Source: Amoebophrya sp. A120 (Eukaryota > Sar > Dinophyceae > Syndiniales > Amoebophryaceae). From it: DNA of 64,000 bases. Position 1 is the stretch's first letter, and every line of letters starts with the position of its first letter. A program made the position numbers and the translations under genes. Shown piece after piece: positions 11,301 through 21,426 of this stretch. The notes under the pieces were generated by a model that was not told the origin of the DNA, searched no databases, and worked only from the letters and a program-made list of their open reading frames with translations. Location of the stretch: the NCBI GenBank assembly GCA_905178155.1, contig CAJINV010000011.1, positions 2,609,531-2,673,530 on the forward strand, read 5' to 3'.

Positions 11301-12180
11301 TCAACGACGGAAGATGTTGCAACTGAGGTCGTCTCGATATTTTCATTCGTCTCCACCACCAGCCCCTCACTCTGTAGCTTCGACGAGATCTTCGGCGTTT
11401 TTCCCTCAGTCTGCTCTCCTTCCGCGACCATGGTACAAGTATCCGCAGTTGCTTTCGGTTCTCCTTCCTCGTGCCCAAGAACTACAGAAGACGAAACTAC
11501 CAACGCCGGCTGCTGATGAGGCGACAGCGAGAGGCTGGAAGCGTTGCACAGCCCTGAGTCGTCAACTTCGCCACTGTGTGTGGTCCCGGGCACCACTGTG
11601 GACAGCTGCGCCGGAGTCGGCGACGCAGCAGTACCGCGGTGGAGGTGAACCTTCTTCGGAGGCAGTTCAGGGGTGAGCAGGTCTCTGTTCTGCCGAAGGA
11701 GCTCCGTGCGGAGAGGGAGGTCGGGTGAAGAAGCGGTTTTGATACTTTCGACATGCTGATCATGTTCAGGAGCATCTCCAGCATCTGTCGTCTTATTTTT
11801 GCCGTCCTTGTCCTTGTTGCCTGTCGCGGCACCAGCTGTTGTACCAGGAGCAGCCTGCTTCGCTGTACAAAAACTTTGTCTCCCGACGTTCGGTCCCTGG
11901 TATTCGCGGATCAAGTTTTCCATGCACTTCTATCCATTGCAAAAATATCGCACTCGTATGAATTGCATTACAAACTAGCGCAGCATGAAAAAGGAGATTT
12001 GTAGTGCTGTTTTAGCATCGGAAAGAGATTTTCCATGCATTATATTCGCAATTACTACAAATGCGATTATACTTTTGCAATGCATAACTTTGAGGCGGTG
12101 CCAACCGGCGAGAGGCCTGGTGGCGCGGCGGCGGTCAAAGCCGACAAGTGGTCCACATTTTGAAGATCCGCGGACAACAT
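8325..12180 (-). CDS. 1022-aa low-complexity protein with possible LOTUS/winged-helix-like C-terminus
   Basis: Five exons: 12180-12087, 11925-10069, 9790-9674, 9519-9340 and 9145-8325. Three introns are clean GT-AG; the first is the family B introner at 11931-12086. Summed length is 1023 codons, an independent check on the model. Residues 1 to about 550 are disordered and rich in Thr, Ser, Glu and Gln. A basic coiled-coil-like stretch (LHKMQKRALEKLRKEEAERN) follows, then a helical region over exons 3 and 4. The last 70 residues (LELLNASMRVLLLRYPEGIP to the end) look like a small helix-turn-helix such as OST-HTH/LOTUS, which would suggest RNA binding; that is a weak likeness. ATG at 12180 is the first in frame after upstream TTG/GTG codons. 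Confidence 0.6.
11931..12086 (+). mobile_element. Introner, family B, slightly diverged
   Basis: 156-bp element starting TATCCATTGCAAAAATATCGC and ending CTTTTGCAATGCATA. The flanks ACTTC (11926-11930) and ACTTT (12087-12091) are a duplication with one mismatch. Excision joins SPVGTASK to CMENLIREY in frame. Confidence 0.88.
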
Positions 12181-12490
12181 CACACCTAGGGGCGATTGAA
12201 GACAAGATGAGAGCCGCGGGCCTGTCAGAGGTAGGTTTGCGACGTTGATTCGGAATTTTCCCTTCCTCGACACGCTGCTGGCAAGAGCAACTGGCTGCAG
12301 AGACTTCTTCAGAGGTGTACTAACTGCGTACAACTAGAAGCCTGCTCTATAACAGTTCCTGTTCTTTCCTTCTTCGAAAACGATACTAGACTTCGTCCAA
12401 AGGAGGTGACAGTCATGATCACGATCATGATGATAAAAGAGTTAGACGAGTATATCGATCAGCATAACAAAAAAAGCTATGTTGTATCAA

Positions 12491-14768
12491 CTACAGACAT
12501 GATATACCGCCTTGCATCTTCAGCGCACGGTGCACTTGTATTTTTCCTGGCGTGCCGCGGTGTTGCTCCGGCGTTCCCTCCAATGCGCGCGCGGCTTTCA
12601 GAGCCGCGAGCTCCTTTTCCAATTGCTGGATCTGTACACGAGCCGCGAAGATCATGCACATTCATGCGCTTACGCTTTAACATTCTTTAGCACACCAATA
12701 GTAATGAAGATAAAAAAACGCCTATCTGCGCGGAAATAATTTGACAGACGTTCACGTTCTCGTTCTTGCCAAAGTCATTAGTCTACTTCTACTTGCTCAC
12801 ACGGGATACCGAGCGAAGAAAATCACGTTGTTCGACGTTCCTATTTCCATTCAGATTTACCTTCCGATCCTTCGCGGACGGTGGCCCGGCCCGGCTGTTG
12901 TGCATTGTTACCACCTGCTGCGCCGCAGGTCCAGCACTTCCTCCCGTCGCCGTCCCAGCGTTCTTCGCGACAGGGGCTGGCGGGGGTGGGGGTGGGGGCG
13001 GGGGTGGCGGCGGAGCGTCCGATTTCCGTGCCGCGTACCGCAATCCATTGGGCAACTTCCGGGAGGAAGTGGGTGCTCGCATGTTCGTGGCCGCCCCCGA
13101 GCCGTAGTACTGATGCTGCGCTTGGTGTTGGTGTGGTCCTGCTCCAGAGGTCGGTCCGTGTTGAGAGAAGGTGGTATGATGGTACGCCCCGCCCTGTTGC
13201 GCCTGCGCAACTGAAACTGCTGCAGCTGGTGCGCCGGTCGGGTGCGCTATCACAACAGCGGGGTCTGGAAAGTTTCTTTGTTTATACTTTTATTTGCCGT
13301 TCAAGTCTATCAAGAACAAAAAACGTTGCAACACATCTTGTTCGTTTGATAAATTTTTCGCAAGCAGGCTTCTTCTATTTCTTTGTATTCTGATAGCACC
13401 GAAGCGGTTTCGAGTATTTATATGCGCTCTAAGCAACGAGCTCACTCAGGGTTAGGACCCACGCCACAGGCGCATTATCATTAACATCAAACCGTCAATA
13501 CACGATTGCACTGGAGCCGGCACCATAACGGGAGCGGAAATGGCGTGGAGTGGCGGGCTGCAATGCGGCGACGCATACGGAGTAGAGATGATGTACTGCT
13601 GGTGCGGAGACAATAACAAAGCCGCTTTGTGAGCACTCGCAACATCAGCCTCGCTGCCGGGCGGCGTCGTTTTCTTCTTCTCGGGAGTAGCCGCGATAAA
13701 AACACCAGCACTTCTCTGCGTTTGTTCCATACCTGCAGCAGCTCCTGGTGTAGCTGCAGCTACCACACTGGTGCGAGCAGATGCTGCGTTGTGGTCAGCT
13801 GCTCCCGCATCTCCTCCTGCGGTGGCGTTGTAGTACGCGAGCGTTGCTGGGTCCATCACAGTAGCAGCGTAAGCGGTTGCGCCGGGAACAACAGTCGTAG
13901 TTCCACCCCCAGCAGGAGTTCCTCCTGCGGGAATAATACCCCCTGCCGCCTGTTGCAGGTCTCGCGCGGCGGCCATCGCCCCCGCCGCCTCCGCGGCCTG
14001 CAACGCCGCTGTCGCGGGGTCCGCAGCTCCGTAAGGTCCCAGACCCGGCGGTGGACTCCCGTGATACATGGTGCTCGTGTACCCGGCGGCCGCGGCCGAC
14101 ACTTGGTGCTGGTGGTACGCCGCCGCGGCGGCTGGGTCGAGGTTCTGCAAGTAAGACGATACCATCGCGCTGGCCGCTACGTCCTCCGGTTTTCCACCCG
14201 CAACAGCAGCCTCGGCTGGTGAAGATCCTGCAGTCGCCTGTCCTGGTGAACCAGTCCCAACCATAACAGAAGACGGCCCGACTCCACCGGGTGCGACACT
14301 GAGGAAATGGTCCCAAGTAGTCGGCGCAGTTGTACCGGGAACGTGAATCGCCGTTGCAGCTGCAGCCCCGCCTCCTGGCGCACCTCCAGCTCCGGGCAGT
14401 GCGGAAGTAACCGCCGTGTGGTAGTGGTGCACCGTGCCGGTGGTCGGGTCCACGATTTCGTACGAGGCCGGCGTCGGCATGTAGGTCGCGGGATCATAGT
14501 AGGCGGCAGCCGCAGCCGCGGAGGTAGTACTGTGGTAAGTCGCCGGGTCGTACTGATGGGGGTCCAGAGACGCGACCGGACTGCGCATCGCGGCCCGTTG
14601 GGTTGACGGCGGCGCTACGGCACGCTGCCAAGAATGATCCGAGGAAGCGACCTCCACGTGGTCGTAATGATTCGCTCCTGCTCCGTGCTGTGCTGCGGCT
14701 GCTGCCTCGTGCTGTTGATGTTGTTGGTCCACCATTCGATCCTCTATTCGTGATCGATTCACGACCAA
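12491..14768 (-). CDS. Ala/Gln/His/Pro-rich protein with C-terminal coiled coil (620 aa)
   Basis: Exons 14768-13502, 13264-12810 and 12631-12491 join through GT-AG introns and add up to 621 codons. The first exon is low-complexity (Ala runs, Gln/His runs) with recurring Tyr-Asp-Pro-Ala-Thr (YDPATY) units. The second contains a run of 12 prolines before PVAKNAGT. The third, missed by simple ORF calling, gives a heptad-like IQQLEKELAALKAARALEG. The composition resembles scaffold or RNA-granule proteins, but no domain is recognised and no function is claimed. Confidence 0.65.
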
Positions 14769-15019
14769 AAAGAGCAGGAGACCAGCCGGTCAAACGAAGA
14801 TCGTGGCTTTTTACGCAGGGGTTGTCAGTAGAGTAGATATTTATCCCTTGATATTCTGTCGACGCACGACAGGTTCTCTTTTGCTGGCGTGAATCGCAAC
14901 GCCGTGAGTTTGGTTTTTCTGAACTTGCACGTTGAAGGAGCCTCAAAGAAAAGACATCAGCAAAACCGACAATTATCTATAATACTATTCAAAAAATTCT
15001 GGCGGGCGCGGGGTTGCAA
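14769..15019. other. Upstream flank of the Ala/Gln-rich gene
   Basis: No supported gene; likely 5' leader and promoter of the gene ending at 14768. Confidence 0.35.
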
Positions 15020-15235
15020 GCTACTAGTAGGAATCCTACTAGTGGAAAGCTGCTAGTAGGAAAACGGCTACTAGTAGAAATCCTGCTAGTGTTTTTAGCG
15101 TGACAAAAAAGCGCGAGAGGTACTAGTGACAGGCGCCACTAGTGAAGGCGCTCACTAGTGGAGCCACTAGTGACAAAAAACCCGACTTTGGGGAAAGCGG
15201 AAACACTAGTGAGAAACACTAGTGAGAAAACCTGC
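15020..15235. repeat. Cluster of ACTAGT palindromes
   Basis: Nine ACTAGT hexamers (plus three GCTAGT variants) lie within about 215 bp. Two sub-patterns occur: CTACTAGTAG-AAATCCT units on the left, and CACTAGTG-A/G-spacers with ACAAAAAA or AGAAAAC on the right. The palindromic core makes the cluster nearly strand-symmetric. Confidence 0.85.
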
Positions 15236-16529
15236 CAAATTGGGAAACTCGCTGGGAGGGGCCGAGGCGCCCGCTGCCCCGCCCCCAGGTGGCCTTCGGA
15301 CCTGCCTGCCGTGGTCCGGGCCCTTGGCCTTGGCTTAGATGCCTGGCGGTTCGCGTTTGGCTGCCCACGGCTGAAGTCGCTCTGCTTTGTGGCGCCCCGT
15401 CCCCTTCCACTTCTGTTGCGAGCGATTTGGCGCAAGTTTGCGCCTTCTCTGCCGCCTGTTGCTCTGCAGGCCGGGCTTGGTCCTGTGCGCACTGCCGACC
15501 AAGGGGGCTCTTCGGGCGCGCCGGGGCTGCCTGATTTTGCTTTGTTTCCTTGCTTTGGGTTTCCGAGCGTGTTTTCGGTTTCTTTGCGGCCCGCCTCCTT
15601 CTCCTTTCGCTTCCAACGCTTCCGCGTTGCCTCGTCCTCGGCAATAGGTGGGCCTTCGCTTTGGCCTGCTTGCTCTTTTTTTTTGATCTGTCTGGCTTCT
15701 AGCAAGAGCCACATCCAGCGCCCCCCCTGCCTTTCCGTCGCAGCCCTCCTTGCCTGTTGTGCTTTATTTTTGCTTGGTGCTCGCCGGGTTTCTTGTCTTT
15801 CGGCCGTCGGCGCGCTCTTTTCGTTCTGCTTCGTGTGGCTAGCCCCCCGAGCCTTCGCAAAGGGTCTGCGCACGCTCTCCGCCGCACCTGTTTGCGGAGG
15901 CTTGGAAAGCGGCTGCGCTCTGTGCCCCCTACCGCTCCTCGCACCTAGCGGCCTTGACTCTACCTACGCTTCTTTCGCTCCCACCAAGGGAGGAGAGGCG
16001 GGAGAGCTGCCGTTTCTCTTTTTCGCTTCTCGCGCCAACAAAGTTTCAGCGTCTAGGGATGGTCACTGGCCGCGGCCACGCTCTTTTCCCCTCGCCCCCC
16101 CTTGCAACCCCTCGTCGCCGGGCCGGCGGGCGCGGCGCGCACGCCCGTTCTAGATACTTACTTATATTGTTTTTGGATCAACATGATCAATCGAGGACGC
16201 TTCTATCTTTACGACGTCGTTGTACATGTGCCGACTACAACGACGGTGGAAGGCCGAACACATAGTGGACAAGAATCCCGCTCCCACGACACGAGGAGTG
16301 GGGGGAAAGGCTTGCAGAGTCTGTGTTGCTCATCACAAGTTTTCGTTTTCGTTTTTTATCATCAAGATCAACTAGCTAGTACTGAGGCATATGTCGAGTA
16401 ACATCAACGTCAACGGGCCGTCTCGTTGGCGGGATGGTGAAGCGAACGCATCAAAACTATACTTTGAAATAAAACCGCACATTCATGAGTTGTATAACCT
16501 TGTTCTTATCGTCCACCAACGCTACAACC
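15236..16529. other. GC-rich island with overlapping open frames on both strands; no gene supported
   Basis: From 15240 to 16150 several frames on both strands stay open for long stretches (up to about 330 codons), as expected from high GC with few A/T-rich stops. Translations are compositionally biased with no domain. Similar GC islands recur at 24.4-24.7, 25.8-26.5, 31.5-33.4 and 34.7-35.0 kb. From 16150 to 16529 the sequence returns to normal composition, with no gene seen. Confidence 0.5.
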
Positions 16530-17267
16530 TCAATAGAGTGGAAAGCTGTCCGCGCCTATGTAGCCGGTCACCTTCGGGTGCCAGCCGTAGTTTTGTTTCG
16601 CTTTTTGCAGGAACGAGCGGTACAGGTGGCGGGCGAGGTGCAGCATCTCATTGCTGTAAAGCGCTGCTCGTTTGCTTTCTGCCGCATACGCGCCCGCAGA
16701 CTGCATCATCATCTGGGGTTTTGATTCGGATTTTTACATTGACGACGACGCGAGGATTTGTGCTATGCATCAGCACAGATAAAATTGCTCATTTTGAACT
16801 TGAAGGTGGTGGATTCGCGTCTACAATAATGAGGACATCCTAGTTCATCCAATAGGCATAAAATATCAAATTCACAGTAGTTGATGCTTGAATCACATTC
16901 TTACCGAAGGATCCTGCGCTCCGGGCATGGGTACGATGGCTGCAGATGGGGATCCGGCGACGGCCGGGGAAATCATAGGTGGTTTTCCGTACTCGCCGGG
17001 TCGTGCGCCCAGGAAGAAAAAGTCCTCACCCGGGCGAAACTTGAAGCGGTGCGAGATCGTTTGCCCCATCACGTCGCAGGTATTTGTGCCTTTCCCGCTC
17101 TGCGACGCACACTTGCTGGGAAGCCCGTGCGTCACCCGGGTGAGCGCCTGCTTGTACTTCTGTTTTCGCCCGGGAATCGCCTGCAACGCCGGGGGAAGGG
17201 GGTCGGCGGTCGTATCCACGCCCCCACCATCATCTCCCAACCCGAGGCCACCGAGAAACTCCGTCAT
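16530..17267 (-). CDS. Unknown 181-aa protein, two exons
   Basis: Exons 17267-16905 and 16712-16530 join in phase 0 through a GT-AG intron (GTAAGAA donor at 16904, CCCCAG acceptor). The first exon starts MTEFLGGLGLGDDGGG and contains RPGEDFFFLGARPGEYG. The second is a helix rich in Ala, Arg and Leu (SNEMLHLARHLYRSFLQKAK) ending shortly after. No transmembrane segment. I do not recognise the family. Confidence 0.55.
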
Positions 17268-17992
17268 TTTTCAGGAAAAAACTCAGTAGAGCGAAATAAC
17301 TTGTAGCTCAAATACTGCTTGATTGCGATGAGCCGTAGGCTTTTGCGTTGTACAATGCTTTTTCATCGAAGTAACCTTCTAAATACGATTTTAATTCAAG
17401 TCCTGTTTTCGAGCCAAGAAAGTGAACGACAAGACCGATGAAGCCATATATTTTTGATGTCGAATGACTACGAAGAATATACAGGCGGTGTCATGATGTC
17501 ACCAGCATCGGTAACGAACGGCATGAAGAATTCGTCCGCGGGCGAATAGCACGATTAGGATTCCGACGACTGGATGCACACGATCACGATCACGATAAAA
17601 TCCGACGAATATTATCGAAGCCTGCGTGCTCTCCGTAGCGACAATTTTTTCCGCTTTGACACTGTATCGAAAGGACGAAGCATGTGCTTTTAACGATACA
17701 GACAACAAAGAATTTTTCCTTTGTGGTACCAGCACGGACTCACCGCTGGGATTCGTCCTAACTGCTCCAGATCCAGATTGGATCTGATGTGCAAGATGAG
17801 GTGAAGCTCGTTGGAGGATTCTTATCGTACATCAATTTCAGTGGTGGCACGAATGCCACACCGAGGTGAAACAGAAACAGTAGGGAACAAGACAACAACG
17901 TTTCATCTTCGTACAAGACAATGAATAACAAAAGCTCAATTAGGTGAAATACAATATTGGAATAGAATTACATTGAGATCAAATCATGATGC
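17268..17992. other. Intergenic, no gene seen
   Basis: Mixed composition, including a GATCACGATCACGAT stretch near 17580. No supported coding frame. Confidence 0.4.
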
Positions 17993-18907
17993 TCAGTTAA
18001 AATTTCCCTCCACCCCCTCGTCGTCCAGGGACGCAGCAGAAGCCTTGAATTCCAAGCCACCGATGTGCTGGAAGCAAACGCAGTCGGTCCGCCGGCAGGT
18101 CATTGGGAATGCGCTTCGGGGTAAGGCTTGCAGTGCCTGGAACTTTGCAGGGGTCGCGAAAAAGAAGGCCAGAATGCGGTTCACGTAGGTCGGCTGTGCC
18201 TCTTCCTGCCCAGGTTTTCGCAGTTCGATTACCGGGTGCCCCTCGTGGAAAGCCCCGTGCCAGATGCAGCAATCTGGAAAGTAAAGGAGATTCTTCAGAA
18301 CCCGAGGTGGTAGGTAGATTGATGACATCGACATGAGCATCCATTCTAATAATTCGGATAGCATGACAGGAGCTTTCCATGATAGTGGACCATGTTCTTT
18401 TGTGCGGCTGTACCACGAGAGGTATAAAACAGTCTGCAGCCCCAACACAACTGAGGTGTCACACATAATCATCAAAAAAACTACTCATACCATCATCTAG
18501 AACTGGATCTGGGCTTCCGCGATCAATTTTCGAAGCAATCTGTTCGAGCAATGAGCGAATCATAGTCTGCGGCATCGAGTCCAGTGCGCGCTGCTCCACA
18601 TACCTGACACGGAATTTAAACTTTATGGGGCGAAGTGAGTGTTCATATGTTTTGGTTTTAGTTCGACGATTGGATTGTAATTGCATGTAGAAAATACAAA
18701 CCACACGTTGAATAGACGAATCTTGGCCGCACGTGCAACTTTCTGTAAATAGTACGTTTCCCATTCGTCAACGGTTTTTTCGACCTCAGCGGGAAACTTT
18801 GGCGTCCACGGCACGTATTCCCGTTTGTTTGCTTTGCTAGAAGCGCTGTTCCCAAACCAGTAGCCGATGGGATCGGCGGCGCAAGCACGAACGTTACTGC
18901 ATGCCAT
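17993..18907 (-). CDS. Degenerate HNH-like zinc-finger protein (199 aa, 3 exons)
   Basis: Exons 18907-18702, 18603-18491 and 18273-17993 join through GT-AG introns and total exactly 200 codons. The last exon reads DCCIWHGAFHEGHPVI, then a basic-acidic stretch, TYVNRILAFFF, then MTCRRTDCVCFQHI. This order resembles the zinc-binding loop of HNH/His-Me endonucleases (C-x-W-x-G-A, later H-x-C-x4-C-V-x3-H). In the usual catalytic H-x-C position there is Met, so if related it may be catalytically dead. The first two exons form a helical N-terminal region with no recognised domain. The family call is pattern-based inference. Confidence 0.55.
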
Positions 18908-19692
18908 ATTGGTGCTTTTTTCGACTTTTTTCTATCTGTTCGAACAAGGTAACGAAGCTTCAACTTTTGTCAAAACTGGCAGGGCGGGATGTTAATTAAA
19001 AGCGGGGGAATGCAAAACATGAACATCAACATTAGGTACTTTTACTGCTGCATTTCCATATTTCTCACGCGAAAAGAAGAAAAAAATTATCCTATCCCGA
19101 TGGGCAAGAATAAACACCACATGCACATGGGAGAAATCAAAATCTATGGATTGGTGATCAAATGGCTCTGGCCACGGATACGCATCCTCGACCGAATGCG
19201 CGAGCGCGAGCGGATCATCCTCACGCAGAGCGATGACATCAACGATGCGATAACGATTGATGGCGGTCCAGTTACAATCTTCTGCTATGTTTCTACACGA
19301 CATAAACGATTCAGAGCGACGAAAATTGCAGTTTAGCTCGAATGGGAAAGACGACGAACAAAATCACGATGGTAGTACTCACTGCATCTTCCATGAAGTT
19401 CAGATGGACCGAACACGAAGCGCTCGCGCTGTACATGCACAGGTTGTACCATGATTGTTTTTCCTGGCGGCAGCATGTCTACTCGACGGCCAGGGGAGCA
19501 GCAAAGAAGCTATATTTCTCATTTCGAATTCTTGCAGTTGGACATTGAGGTCGAATAAGATGCAGCGGTTGATGCGTCAAGGAAATATCCATTCTCTGGT
19601 GGAGGTTCGCTTTTCCCGTACAGTATGTTTATTTACTATCAATTTCAATGTGTTGCAGTTACCCTTCGTAGTACACACCGACGGCCTTCTCA
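18908..19692. other. Intergenic, no gene seen
   Basis: Short frames on both strands overlap each other without domain content. Contains the 5' flank of the HNH-like gene and the 3' flank of MOZART1. Confidence 0.4.
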
Positions 19693-20524
19693 CTACCGTC
19701 TCTGTTGTACCGAAGAAGAAGTGAAACCTCCTCCGATATTGGCTGTCGGTCGCAGCAACGATGAGCCACCGGAAGCCGCAGCTCCCCCTGAAGGCGCAAG
19801 CAACCCGGCTCCTAGGCCCGTCGTTCCTGTACTGGAGGCAGCAGCGAGGTTATTTCCGCCGCTCAGGAGTGTTGCTGCACTTGTCGTCGTGCCGGCAAAG
19901 TGCCGCGCGGCAGACCCGCCTCTCCCCGCTCCGCCCAAAAGGTGCGCGCCGCCGTGGCCCGACGCCGCTGCGCCGGCTGCTCCTCCGCCTGTTCGGGCTT
20001 TAATTTCCTCGTCCAGCCGGGCGCCCTCAGACCGCAGTTGCGTTACCACCTCGGCCAGCGCGGTGGGGTTTACGCCAAGCTGGCACAGGTCGTGCAGGAT
20101 CTCAAGCGTCTCGGGGTTATGGACGCGAAATACACGTGCCAGAAGTTCTTGTGAATTTGTTGATTGAGGAGTTGTATCACATGCAAAAATTATGTTGAAA
20201 GCGGGTGGCGCTGGCGGTCTCGTTCCCCTGCATCGTGCGTACAGAAAGCCTCTTGCATTTTGATTTTACTTATCATGCTGAACTGAAGAGACTGACGCTG
20301 ACAGACTCGTCGCCGGCTTCGCTGCTCGAGCCACAGCAGGCTCTCTGTGCTGTGATGACGTGTTCGTGTTCTCGGTTGTTGAAGAAAGCAATAAAAATTC
20401 ACGTTTGCTGGCACATAGGATTGCCGAGATACCGGTCCAGCCCCGTGTTGAGAAGGCAAGACAGCTCGAAGAGTAAATCAAGCGGGTTCTCCTGAAACTC
20501 ATCCGGATCGTCGATCGAAACCAT
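19693..20524 (-). CDS. MZT1: MOZART1 (mitotic-spindle organizing protein 1) with long C-terminal tail
   Basis: MOZART1 is a small helical partner of gamma-tubulin complex proteins at microtubule-organising centres. Exon 1 from ATG at 20524 gives NPLDLLFELSCLLNTGLDR; exon 2 gives NPETLEILHDLCQLGVNPTALAEVVTQLR, together the core of the family (LLEIS-x-LNTGLD...ETL-x-I-x-LCE-x-GVNPEAL). Usual length is about 70-80 aa; here a Gly/Ala/Ser-rich tail of about 100 residues follows, ending at 19693. The intron (about 20432-20123) has a GT donor (CCG|GTATCT), but the only nearby AG is in the wrong phase; joining 20433 to 20122 gives 174 codons with non-canonical acceptor bases. Exact border uncertain. 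Confidence 0.85.
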
Positions 20525-21426
20525 TTTGGATACTGAGTGTCACTCTATCTCAGTAGAATCTAGCGATGTATTGGTAGAATTCTCCCCGGAGAAAAATGAA
20601 AACTAAAAACGTGCAAGTGGCTCGATATTGTGCCATAAGCTTATCAAAATCAACGGCTACTCTGCTGATAGATACTAACTTCTAGAAGAAGCGTTTATAG
20701 AAATCAACAACGAGGAAACCATCAATATTTTAGCCGAAGCAATCACATGCGTGCTTCTGGGGTCAAACGCAAAACTAGCGGTGCCGCGGAAACAGCAGGT
20801 GATGATGACTCGATCGGAAACATTTTCATGTTGGAACCGGGACACGCTGTTCGCAAAATTTGTGCTACCTAACGAAGACGAAGAACAATGTATTCGAGAC
20901 AGGTGATCAACACCTCTGCTCTTCGTACACACGTGCGAAAGAATTATCATTGAAAACATCACGATAACCATTGCTACGGCAGCAAGTAGACGCGTGCACT
21001 TGCGCCGCCAGTGCCTAGCGTAGCCGACCGTGGCCCAATGCGATCTTTAGTGGCGCGCAAGCACTGTGCCTTCAACTTCGAGCTCAGCTAAATGTTTCTT
21101 TAAGTATATTTGATGTTGTTCCCAGCCCGAGGTCGATAAGAAATCGAGACAACTACGACCAATCAATGCGATCGGTTGCAGATGTCAAAAACGACATCAA
21201 GAATCACACGACTACTTATCTAATCTTAGTGAAACACAGGAGACATATATTCATTGTGTCGTCGACGAAAGGTAATCAAAGCCTTCCCATAACAATTTCC
21301 TCTCCTTCCAAAAGACTCGTCTTCTTTTTTCGGGTCGAGAATAAAAAAAAAGTAAATGCTGTCGTGCAACGTCGTCGCAAGACGTAAGCGTCGCAAGAGT
21401 GCTCGTCAGGAGGAACGTCCAAAATG
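20525..21426. other. Intergenic, no gene seen
   Basis: About 900 bp without a supported gene. Several short direct and inverted motifs, none forming a recognisable element. Confidence 0.4.

Noticed and set aside
15158-16153. 331-codon open frame on the plus strand
   Set aside because: Several equally long frames overlap it on both strands; composition is GC-driven and there is no domain, start context or splice support.
20510-20540. Resemblance of CCATTTTGG to the dinoflagellate spliced leader
   Set aside because: Only nine bases match and they arise from the reverse complement of the MOZART1 start codon region.
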